From Clostridia bacterium (GTDB lineage Bacteria > Bacillota > Clostridia > TANB77 > CAG-508): DNA of 64,000 bases. Positions within the stretch are counted from its first letter, which is position 1. Every line of letters begins with the position of its first letter. Positions 53,619 to 60,602 of this stretch are shown here, in pieces. The stretch spans positions 137,411 to 201,410 of the forward strand of contig JAGBJN010000010.1 of assembly GCA_017934475.1 (NCBI GenBank), written 5' to 3'. The notes below the pieces were generated by a model, which was not told where the DNA came from, searched no databases, and saw nothing but the letters and a program-made list of their open reading frames with translations. The position numbers and the translations under genes were made by a program.

Positions 53619-54335
53619 TTAAATTATTTCTAATTTTAATTCTTTCTTATATTTATAATAGCTTTTTCTTGTAACTCCACTGAGTATTATACATTCTTTA
53701 TCAGCCAATGTACCATCAAAGTCTTTAGAATATTTTAGTATTATTTCTTTAGCTTCTTTAGATTTTTTAGTTATAAGTTTTGATCCTTTAATTTGACCAA
53801 CTTGTTTTCCACTTAATTTTGCAGTTAATAAACCTTCACTTGTTCTAACATGTAATCTTTTAACTTCTTTTTCTGCTTCTTCAAAAGCTCTTTTAATTTG
53901 TTCTTTAACTAAATTCATTATTAGTTTATTAATTATCTCAAATAAAGAAGAAGTAAATTCATTCATTGTTTCACTATCTGTATTTATTTCTATATTTATT
54001 AGTTTTGTTTCTAATGCTTTTCTATATACAGATGTATCTATATGATGTTCTTTAAGAAATACTAGATTAACACCTTTATAGAATAATTTTTCATATAAAT
54101 TAAAACCTTCTTCAGCATTTCTACTCATTCTAGAAACACTATCGAATATTAATGTATCTTCAGCTTTAACTATTTTTAGTAGATTTTCAAATTCTTTTCT
54201 TCCTTCAAGTTTTGTTCCAGTGTATGTTTCTTTTATCATTTTAGCATCTGGATATTCTGCTAAAATATTTCTTTCTTGTCTTTCTAAATTTTGTTTTTTA
54301 GTGCTTATTCTTGCTACACCATATTCTATACCCAT
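53619..54335 (-). CDS. serine recombinase / resolvase-family protein
   Basis: 238 residues from ATG 54335 (AAAGGAGA 8 nt upstream; a longer frame would start within the ribosome site). Resolvase catalytic domain (about 1-140) with the nucleophile Ser in YGVARISTKKQNLERQ (Ser11) and the DSVSRMSR motif in place of DRLSR. A helical connector and a DNA-binding helix region at the C-terminus (SKEAKEIILKYSKDFDGTLADK…) follow. It could resolve cointegrates or invert DNA; the conserved Asp-Arg change to Asp-Ser-Val-Ser is odd. The gene is on the minus strand. Confidence 0.82.
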   Translation of the reverse strand: MGIEYGVARISTKKQNLERQERNILAEYPDAKMIKETYTGTKLEGRKEFENLLKIVKAEDTLIFDSVSRMSRNAEEGFNLYEKLFYKGVNLVFLKEHHIDTSVYRKALETKLINIEINTDSETMNEFTSSLFEIINKLIMNLVKEQIKRAFEEAEKEVKRLHVRTSEGLLTAKLSGKQVGQIKGSKLITKKSKEAKEIILKYSKDFDGTLADKECIILSGVTRKSYYKYKKELKLEII

Positions 54336-54377
54336 AACAAACTCTCCTTTCAAATAGTAAATCTAACCTTCGTTACA

Positions 54378-54457
54378 TTTACTACATCAAATCTAACATG
54401 CTCCTACTGTCCTGTCAATCGATTTTACTACTTTTTTGAGAACCTTAATTTTACTAC
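54378..54457. repeat. three TTTACTAC direct repeats
   Basis: TTTACTAC at 54378-54385, 54424-54431 and 54450-54457 in the gap between the resolvase and the next gene. These may be operators or binding sites of the resolvase or a regulator; the spacing is not regular. Confidence 0.35.
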
Positions 54458-54526
54458 TACTTTGGCATTAATTGTAAAATATTATTGATAAGATATGATA
54501 TAGCATAGAAGGGCATGTGAAGAGTA

Positions 54527-54766
54527 ATGTTAAAAGTTTATGAATTAAAAAAGCCAATTACAGATTCACATATAGTAGAAAATATCTATTATATAAATAA
54601 ACTAAGTAAAAAACTTATGAAAGAAACTGAATTTTTTGAAGATATCGAAAATGACGATTTCAACTTTATTAATGTTATTTTAGAGAAAACAAGAATTAAT
54701 TTAGAAAAAACATATACTTTAATGCAGTATCAAAGCTTAGAAAATAATAAAAGAAAGCAGGTGTAA
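54527..54766 (+). CDS. small protein of the element, unknown function
   Basis: 79 residues, helical, acidic in the middle (KETEFFEDIENDDFNF), with no recognised family. It may be translationally coupled to the next gene, which starts 2 nt after its stop. The ribosome site before its ATG is weak (AAGAG). Confidence 0.55.
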   Translation: MLKVYELKKPITDSHIVENIYYINKLSKKLMKETEFFEDIENDDFNFINVILEKTRINLEKTYTLMQYQSLENNKRKQV

Positions 54767-54768
54767 TT

Positions 54769-54972
54769 ATGCTAGATCACAGACAAAGAGCAAATAGAGA
54801 TAAATTAATTTTACAAAAAAGAGTATTAATGATGAAAAGCTTTATTAATGATATGACATTATTAGTAGATACTATTGAAAATACAGATGATGAAATAGAA
54901 CTTTTACTAGAATCCGCTTCTAAGAATATTTTAGTTGCATATCGCAGAATGAATGCACAAAAGAAAAAATAA
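54769..54972 (+). CDS. small helical protein of the element, unknown function
   Basis: 67 residues, basic ends (RQRANRDKL… and RMNAQKKK) with an acidic middle, a single long helix or coiled-coil look. No known family. AGGTG ribosome site before the ATG; 2 nt after the previous gene. Confidence 0.6.
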   Translation: MLDHRQRANRDKLILQKRVLMMKSFINDMTLLVDTIENTDDEIELLLESASKNILVAYRRMNAQKKK

Positions 54973-55053
54973 TATAAAATTTATAAATCTATTTACATTT
55001 TTTAAAAAGTCATCTATAATTTGATAAAAATATTACAATTATAGGAATTAAAG

Positions 55054-55188
55054 ATGTTTATTCATGTAAAAAATATAAAGTTAGAAGCGAAATTTAATAA
55101 AAAAATAGAAAACTTACAAGCCACTTCTGACCTAAAATATTTTGTAAATACTACTTATAACTTCAAAGATAGAAAGTTATATAAGTAG
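55054..55188 (+). CDS. possible 44-residue small protein
   Basis: Open frame of 44 codons (MFIHVKNIKLEAKFNKKIEN…) preceded by AGGAAT 8 nt before the ATG. Its 3' end lies within the strong terminator hairpin at 55146-55200. The coding evidence is only length and a plausible ribosome site; the region could instead be an untranslated RNA. Confidence 0.28.
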   Translation: MFIHVKNIKLEAKFNKKIENLQATSDLKYFVNTTYNFKDRKLYK

Positions 55189-55200
55189 TATTTATTTTTT
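55146..55200 (+). terminator. large intrinsic terminator in the element
   Basis: Long, slightly imperfect stem (about 55146-55163 with 55173-55192) followed by a run of seven T. Confidence 0.75.
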
Positions 55201-55220
55201 TGTAGAAAGAAGGTAGATTT

Positions 55221-55601
55221 ATGAAACAAGAATTTAAGGAAGAAGCAATAGCTAGAATGAAGCTATTAAAATTAGACGAAAGAGTTATAACAGCTTTTGA
55301 AAAAGAAAACAGAATATATATGTGTGAAAAAGATACAATGAAGATTATTGAGCTTAATTCAAAAGAACAATATATTATAAATAAATTAGAACAAAAAAAT
55401 AATATACTAGTTTACTATATATTACATAGTTTTATTAATAATGAAACATTTGAACTTCTATATGTAGAAGATAATAAGAAGAGTTGGAAGTTAGAAAAAA
55501 GCGATATAAAAAGAAAATTAATAAATGTTATAGAAGTAAAGACTAGTATAGAAGCAATAGGAATTGAATTGAAAAATAACAAAATTCGAAGAATTATATA
55601 A
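55221..55601 (+). CDS. unknown 126-residue protein of the element
   Basis: 126 residues, mixed charge, no membrane helix. Pattern of helix and strands (RMKLLKLDERVITAFEKENRIYMCEKDTMKIIELN…) but no family that I can recognise. GAAGG ribosome site before the ATG. Cargo or accessory function of the element. Confidence 0.58.
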   Translation: MKQEFKEEAIARMKLLKLDERVITAFEKENRIYMCEKDTMKIIELNSKEQYIINKLEQKNNILVYYILHSFINNETFELLYVEDNKKSWKLEKSDIKRKLINVIEVKTSIEAIGIELKNNKIRRII

Positions 55602-55734
55602 AACATACTTGAATAGATATGATGGAGTCAGCTGAAAATGCTGAATAAGAAATTTTTAGAATAGAGACAACAATTATATACTTATAAATGGTCAGAACAT
55701 ATAAAAGTAATTTGAAAAGAAAAGAGGTTATAAA

Positions 55735-56058
55735 ATGAAAATTAAATTTGAAGAATATTTAGAACACTTTAATAAAGTATTTAATACTAAAATAAATGTA
55801 AAAGAGCCAAAGTTATTTTTGAGTGCATTGGATCAATTAGTAGATGAATTATATTACCCAAGTGAAACAACAATTTTTTTAATTAATAAAAGAAAAAGCA
55901 TATTGAGAAAATTAACAGCTACATTTACAGAAGAACAAAAGAGATTATTTGAGCAATACTGGGAAAAAGATAATGACATACATACATATATAGAAGAGCA
56001 ACTATTTGTATTTGCATATATTATTTTAAAAGAAACTGCAAATGAAACAATTGTATAA
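55735..56058 (+). CDS. unknown 107-residue protein of the element
   Basis: 107 residues, mainly helical, acidic C-terminal part (EEQKRLFEQYWEKDNDIHTYIEEQ). No known family. AAGAGG precedes the ATG. It converges with the HTH gene at 56099. Confidence 0.6.
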   Translation: MKIKFEEYLEHFNKVFNTKINVKEPKLFLSALDQLVDELYYPSETTIFLINKRKSILRKLTATFTEEQKRLFEQYWEKDNDIHTYIEEQLFVFAYIILKETANETIV

Positions 56059-56098
56059 ATAAAAAAGCTACTAGAATTCAAAGATTTTCTAGTAGCTT

Positions 56099-56308
56099 CT
56101 ATTTTTGTGTAAATAAATCATTTGGTTCACAATTTAATATCTTGCATAGTTTTTCTATATTTTCATATTTAATAGATTTGGTTTTATTTTCAACTAAATT
56201 ATTAAAATTGCTGTAACTTATAGTACCCACATTATTTAATTCATTAAAAAGCCAATATTTAGTTTTATTTTTCTTTTTTAATATTTCAATAACATTTAAT
56301 TTTAACAT
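56099..56308 (-). CDS. small XRE/Cro-type HTH protein
   Basis: 69 residues from ATG 56308 (AGGAG 8 nt upstream). Compact helix-turn-helix protein: LKLNVIEILKKKNKTKYWLFNEL… SYSNFNNLVENKTKSIKYENIEKLCKILNCEPNDLF, the YozG-like Cro/CI pattern found in Firmicutes and their mobile elements. Likely a repressor of neighbouring genes. Confidence 0.82.
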   Translation of the reverse strand: MLKLNVIEILKKKNKTKYWLFNELNNVGTISYSNFNNLVENKTKSIKYENIEKLCKILNCEPNDLFTQK

Positions 56309-56467
56309 ACTACTGCTCCTAAAACTTTTATTTATGCTTAGTATATACAAAATAATAAAAAAAGATAACTAATAAAAAAATAACTCATAAAAACAGTAGA
56401 CAAAAATATTAAATAGTGATATTATATGTATGAATATAATTTATTATAGAAAAGAAAGGGGTATATT

Positions 56468-56746
56468 ATGGAGTGGTTTTTTATAATCATTGTATGGCTT
56501 ATTTGTGGAATTATATGTGAATATTTGGGTAAGCAAAAAGGACAAAAAGGTTGCTTTTTATATGGACTACTACTTGGAATAATAGGAATAATTATAGTTA
56601 TTTGTTTGAAAGATAAAAGCGAAGAGATTAAAAACAATAATAATGCAAATAAATATGAGCAATTAACCAAGTTACAACAACTAAAAAATAGTGGTGCAAT
56701 AACAGATGTAGAATATGAAATAGAAAAAGCAAAGTTATTAAAATAA
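56468..56746 (+). CDS. membrane protein with C-terminal SHOCT domain
   Basis: 92 residues. Two membrane helices (about 2-20 and 30-48) with short loops, a charged spacer, then a SHOCT domain (LTKLQQLKNSGAITDVEYEIEKAKLL). SHOCT occurs at the ends of proteins of many types and is thought to be an interaction or regulatory module. The same SHOCT sequence is repeated in the next gene. GAAAGGGG precedes the ATG. Confidence 0.8.
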   Translation: MEWFFIIIVWLICGIICEYLGKQKGQKGCFLYGLLLGIIGIIIVICLKDKSEEIKNNNNANKYEQLTKLQQLKNSGAITDVEYEIEKAKLLK

Positions 56747-56767
56747 GTAAGGAGAATATATATATAT

Positions 56768-57442
56768 ATGGATAAATATGATGAATTAGAAAATTTACAA
56801 CAATTAAAAAATAATGGAACAATAACAGATGTAGAATATGAAATTGAAAAAAGTAAAATTTTAAATAAAATAGAGAAGAATAATAATAGTGATGACGGAG
56901 ATACAGCAAGTTTGGTATTGGGATTAATTTCATTTTTTTTGGGTGGTTTTATATTAGGAATAATTGGTTGGATTGTTAGTATTAAAACAAAGAAAAGACT
57001 GGCAAAAGATAATAAAACTAGTAATAAGGTAATTATTGGACTTATTTTAAGTATATTAGCAACATTGAAGGGTATAGTTTTAATTATACTTATAATAGCA
57101 AGTTTTTATGTGATGAAAGCAAATAGTACAATAGACAATATAAAAACAAATGAATATTTAAGTGCAGAAGAAGTATTAGCACATAATTCAAGATATGAGG
57201 CATATACTGACAAAGATCTTACATATGAAAATGTTAAAGCATTAATAACATTAGTAAAGTTAAGAAATGCAGAAGATTATACAAATAAAACATATTTAAT
57301 GTATAATGGTGCAGGATGTGGGACAAATAGTGATTTAGATAAACTTGTTACTAAATTAAGTAGTTATAAAACATATACAGCAAAGGCATTATATTATTAT
57401 GATAATGGTTATATTAAAACAATAGAAATAAAAGAAAAATAA
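56768..57442 (+). CDS. membrane protein with N-terminal SHOCT domain
   Basis: 224 residues. N-terminal SHOCT (ELENLQQLKNNGTITDVEYEIEKSKIL), then two membrane helices (about 45-75 and 85-115), and a C-terminal external part (about 115-224) that I do not recognise. The N-terminal SHOCT is nearly the same as the C-terminal SHOCT of the preceding gene. Together they look like duplicated parts of one membrane-sensing unit. AAGGAG precedes the ATG; the gap is 21 nt. Confidence 0.75.
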   Translation: MDKYDELENLQQLKNNGTITDVEYEIEKSKILNKIEKNNNSDDGDTASLVLGLISFFLGGFILGIIGWIVSIKTKKRLAKDNKTSNKVIIGLILSILATLKGIVLIILIIASFYVMKANSTIDNIKTNEYLSAEEVLAHNSRYEAYTDKDLTYENVKALITLVKLRNAEDYTNKTYLMYNGAGCGTNSDLDKLVTKLSSYKTYTAKALYYYDNGYIKTIEIKEK

Positions 57443-57652
57443 CGTTAAGTATTTGTGAATATACACTAGAGAACGGAAGATTTGTTGCTGTAGCTAAGAA
57501 AATAAAAGCAATATAATCAGTTGATATTCAATTTTAAGAAGCTTTATTGTATTAAGATAACATGTTTGTAATTTCAAAATTAAAAATTAAATATTGACTA
57601 TCCTAATAAAAATGTTATTATATATATAAGTCAATAAATTAAAGATTTTTAT

Positions 57653-57662
57653 AGCAATAAAC
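57653..57662 (+). repeat. AGCAATAAAC repeat, probable integrase arm site (right)
   Basis: Fourth exact copy of AGCAATAAAC, same orientation as the three at 50574-50626, and about 50 nt from the right end. Confidence 0.6.
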
Positions 57663-57710
57663 ACTTCATTAAAATGAATGAAAAAAAGATTTAGTTTATG
57701 TAAAATATTG

Positions 57711-57777
57711 CTTCAAGAGTAGAAAGAGCAATAAGACATGCAATAGAAGTAGCATGGGGAAGAGGTCAAACAGAAAC
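57711..57777 (+). repeat. attR region
   Basis: Matches 50339-50405 with a 10-nt identity at its left edge and a 41-nt identity at 57737-57777. Confidence 0.75.
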
Positions 57778-57888
57778 AGTTGAAAGTATATTTGGTTATA
57801 CTGTATCAGCTGCTAAAGGAAAACCAACAAACTCAGAATTTATAGCAATGATTGCAGATAAATTAAGATTAGAATTAAAAACAGCATA
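57711..57888 (+). pseudogene. displaced original 3' end of spo0A
   Basis: Translates as [15 protein letters not shown]… to RLELKTA and stop, in the Spo0A frame. It differs from the functional copy only by Leu for Met at one residue, with many synonymous changes. It has no start codon or promoter of its own and runs into the native spo0A terminator. It is best explained as the tail of the host's spo0A, cut off by integration. Confidence 0.92.
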
Positions 57889-57892
57889 ATAA

Positions 57893-57923
57893 AAACCAGT
57901 AATGTTTATTACATTACTGGTTT
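57893..57923. terminator. native spo0A terminator
   Basis: Perfect 13-bp stem (57893-57905 with 57911-57923) and T-rich tail. It also faces mscL on the other strand. Confidence 0.85.
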
Positions 57924-57928
57924 AATTT

Positions 57929-58438
57929 TTATTTCTCAACTTTTTCCGTTTCTAAATCAGAAGCACAATGTGCACATTTTGTTGCTTTATAAGGTATTTC
58001 ACTTAAACAGAATGGACAAAGTTTAGTTTCTGGTTCAGTTTCAACAACTTCTTCTTTTTTACCTTTTTTAACTTTCTTAAGAACTTTTCCAGCTGATTTT
58101 TCAAGTAATTCCTTACTTTTTCTTTCTAGAGTATTCATAGTTTTAACAATAATAAATAGAATAAATGAAACTATTAAAAAGTTAATAACAGCTGTTAAGA
58201 AATCTCCATAATTTAATGATAGAGCTTTTGCAGCTTCAGCATCAAGTCCGGCATAATTTACCCATGGTAATCTAATAGATCCAGCTATTTCTGCTCCACC
58301 GATTGAATTAATTAATGGATTAATAAAATTAGTTGTTAAAGATGTAACAATGTTTCCAAATGCAGCACCTATAATAACACCAACAGCTAAATCAATTACA
58401 TTTCCTCTCATGATAAATTCCTTGAATTCTTTTAACAT
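57929..58438 (-). CDS. mscL: large-conductance mechanosensitive channel with zinc-ribbon tail
   Basis: 169 residues from ATG 58438 (GGAG 9 nt upstream). The MscL fold: KEFKEFIMRGNVIDLAVGVIIGAAFGNIVTSLTTNFINPLI, then a second membrane helix at about 80-105. A normal MscL is about 130-150 residues. Here a C-terminal extension ends in CPFCLSEIPYKATKCAHC, a CxxC…CxxC zinc-ribbon-like module. It releases solutes when the membrane is stretched. A Spo0A box sits in its promoter spacer. Confidence 0.93.
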   Translation of the reverse strand: MLKEFKEFIMRGNVIDLAVGVIIGAAFGNIVTSLTTNFINPLINSIGGAEIAGSIRLPWVNYAGLDAEAAKALSLNYGDFLTAVINFLIVSFILFIIVKTMNTLERKSKELLEKSAGKVLKKVKKGKKEEVVETEPETKLCPFCLSEIPYKATKCAHCASDLETEKVEK

Positions 58439-58472
58439 AAAAAACACTCCTCTCTTAATAATTAACAATAAT

Positions 58473-58501
58473 ATAATATACGAAAAATGTCGAAAAGTCA
58501 A
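58473..58501 (-). promoter_or_regulatory. promoter of mscL with a Spo0A box in the spacer
   Basis: On the minus strand TTGACT, 17-nt spacer, TATTAT. An exact TGTCGAA (plus-strand 58488-58494) occupies the spacer, where binding would block RNA polymerase. Confidence 0.6.
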
Positions 58502-58611
58502 GAATATTGTGACTTTGAATATAAAATACTAAAATCTGAAAATATAAACATAATAGTTAATAAAAAGAAATAATATTAAATAGGACTAGTATTTTGCAGA
58601 GGAGAAAAAAT

Positions 58612-59160
58612 ATGGTAAATAAAATAAATTATGAAAATGATGTTTCTTTAAGAATAAGGAAATACATTAATGAAGAAAAAAACAAAAAAAATATTTTAGA
58701 CGTTGTTTTGGTTTGTATTGGAACAGATAGAATGACGGGAGATTCATTTGGACCTTTAGTAGGTTCTAAAATTAAAGAAAAATTGGAAAAATATAATATA
58801 AGTAATATAAATGTATATGGAACATTAAATAATAATGTATGTTACACGAACATAAAAGAAACGATGGAATTAATAAAAAATAGACATCAAAGTTCATGTG
58901 TAATTGCAATAGATTCAGCGTTAGGAGAAAAAGAAGATATTGGAAAAATAATTGTAAATAAGGAAAAAATTCATATAGGAAAAGGATTAAACAAAAATAA
59001 AATAGAATTAGGGGATATAAGTATAAAAGCAGTAGTAGGAAAAAATTGCAAATTATCAAATTATAATTTTTATATTTTACAGAATACTTCTTTAAATGAA
59101 GTAATTAAATTATCTAATAAAGTTGCAGATGGAGTAATTGATGCAATATTAAATTGGTAA
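58612..59160 (+). CDS. yyaC: sporulation protein YyaC, putative spore protease
   Basis: 182 residues from ATG 58612 (AGAGGAG upstream), not the TTG at 58594. The family motif VCIGTDRMTGDSFGPLVGS and a later AIDSALGEKEDIGKI match YyaC, a spore-associated protein related to the GPR germination protease fold. Its exact role is unclear, but it is found in spore formers. It is encoded upstream of a small gene and the M23/M50 pair. Confidence 0.9.
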   Translation: MVNKINYENDVSLRIRKYINEEKNKKNILDVVLVCIGTDRMTGDSFGPLVGSKIKEKLEKYNISNINVYGTLNNNVCYTNIKETMELIKNRHQSSCVIAIDSALGEKEDIGKIIVNKEKIHIGKGLNKNKIELGDISIKAVVGKNCKLSNYNFYILQNTSLNEVIKLSNKVADGVIDAILNW

Positions 59161-59219
59161 GTATAAAATTTTATAAAATGGAAAAAATCTATATAAACAA
59201 AAAGAAAGGAATTGTTTAT

Positions 59220-59558
59220 ATGGATGCAAAGGTAATGAAAAAAATGATTGTATTAAAAAATTTACAATCAAATATGGTAGAGGAAGCATATGTAGTATTT
59301 AAAAATAATGTTAAAGCGCATAAATATGAAAAAGTAAATAGGCAAAATAAAGAAGTTGTAACTGAGGAAAATAAAACAAGTGATTATATGATAAGAGAAG
59401 CAGAAATGATAATAAACGATTATATATGTAAAATGGAAAGTAAAGAATTTAGTTTTAATAATAAATCATTAAAGCAAAAGAATAATATACTTAAAGTAGC
59501 AACAGTTTCATTTGCATTACTTTCTGTATTAAATTTTGCAATGTTCATATTTAAATAA
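59220..59558 (+). CDS. small protein with C-terminal membrane helix, unknown function
   Basis: 112 residues from ATG 59220 (AAAGGA upstream). Mainly helical and charged; a hydrophobic segment at the C-terminus (KVATVSFALLSVLNFAMFIF) is a likely tail anchor. I do not recognise a family. It lies between yyaC and the M23 gene on the same strand and may belong to the same sporulation-linked set. Confidence 0.6.
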   Translation: MDAKVMKKMIVLKNLQSNMVEEAYVVFKNNVKAHKYEKVNRQNKEVVTEENKTSDYMIREAEMIINDYICKMESKEFSFNNKSLKQKNNILKVATVSFALLSVLNFAMFIFK

Positions 59559-59624
59559 ATGGAATAAATGAAAAAGACAGGCATATAAATTAACAAAGAC
59601 CTACAAAGGAAGAGGTGTGTTAAT

Positions 59625-60584
59625 TTGGAAAGAGCGATGCAAGTAGAAGAAAGAATAAGAAGAGCAGAAGAAATATATAACAATAGAAGAATGCAAAATA
59701 GTGTTAGGGTTTCAACAAATGCAGAAAAAGATAAAAAAGAGTATAGCTTGCTTAAAAAGATTATTTTACAAGTAATAATATGCTTGTTAATTTATTTCAT
59801 ATTTTATTTAATTAAAAATTCGAATTACATATTTTCAGAAAATGTTATAGAACAAACAAAAAACTTTTTATCCTATGATATTAATTTTGAAGAATTATAT
59901 TCAAATGCAGAAAAATACTATAATGATAATTTAAAAAAGTTATTTGAAAATAATATAGTAAAAGATGTAAATAAATCGAATGTAGTAGAAAATGAAATAA
60001 ATGAAACAAAAGGAACCAGCGAAATAAACAAAGCAAATGAGATTATTGAAGAAACTTCAAATGTAAATATAAATGAAATAGGTATTGGTGGTGGAGAAGA
60101 TGAGAAAATAGAAGAAGAAATAGCAAAAGAAATATCTGATGATGAGGAAGAAACTAGAGAATTAACACAAATGGAAATAGATGCAAATGATATAAAGAAT
60201 AACTATAGTTTGATAATTCCACTTCAAGGAATAATAAGTTCAAGATTCGGACCTAGAACGCCAACTGAAATTGTTTCAGCAAATCATGCTGGAATTGATA
60301 TAGCTGCAGATGAAGGTACAGTATTTAATGCATCTATGGAGGGAATAGTAACTTATGTTTCAACAGAAGGCGGATATGGTAATCACTTTTGGATTCAAAA
60401 AGATGATGTAATAACCTTATATGCTCATTGTAGTCAAATATACGTAAATGAAGGAGATTATATTACTCAAGGACAAGAAATAGGGGAAGTCGGTCAAACT
60501 GGAAATGCAACAGGGCCACATCTTCATTTTGAAATAAGGAAAGACGATAGGGTAGTTAACCCAGAATTAATACTTGAATTTTAG
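59625..60584 (+). CDS. membrane-anchored M23 metallopeptidase, SpoIVFA-like position
   Basis: 319 residues with a TTG start at 59625 following an AGAGGTG site. A cytoplasmic N-terminus, one membrane helix (about 45-63), a linker rich in Glu/Asn, then a LytM/M23 domain (about 195-319) with the zinc ligands HAGID and HLHFE intact. Directly upstream of the SpoIVFB-like protease. SpoIVFA in Bacillus has the same layout but lost the catalytic residues; here they are present, so it may be an active peptidoglycan endopeptidase as well as a regulator. Confidence 0.8.
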   Translation: MERAMQVEERIRRAEEIYNNRRMQNSVRVSTNAEKDKKEYSLLKKIILQVIICLLIYFIFYLIKNSNYIFSENVIEQTKNFLSYDINFEELYSNAEKYYNDNLKKLFENNIVKDVNKSNVVENEINETKGTSEINKANEIIEETSNVNINEIGIGGGEDEKIEEEIAKEISDDEEETRELTQMEIDANDIKNNYSLIIPLQGIISSRFGPRTPTEIVSANHAGIDIAADEGTVFNASMEGIVTYVSTEGGYGNHFWIQKDDVITLYAHCSQIYVNEGDYITQGQEIGEVGQTGNATGPHLHFEIRKDDRVVNPELILEF

Positions 60585-60602
60585 TGAAGAAAGGGTTAAA
60601 AG

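Larger units (their letters stand above)
50339..57720 (+). mobile_element. integrative mobile element in the 3' end of spo0A
   Basis: About 7.4 kb bounded by direct repeats of the spo0A 3' segment. Next to the left end is a tyrosine integrase. Inside are a HUH replication protein, a serine recombinase, two HTH regulators, SHOCT membrane proteins and several unknown small genes. The left-end repeat restores the full spo0A frame, and the right end holds the displaced original tail plus the native terminator. It has no conjugation genes, so it is best described as an integrative element that might be mobilised by other elements or by its HUH protein, not as a self-conjugating ICE. Confidence 0.9.
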
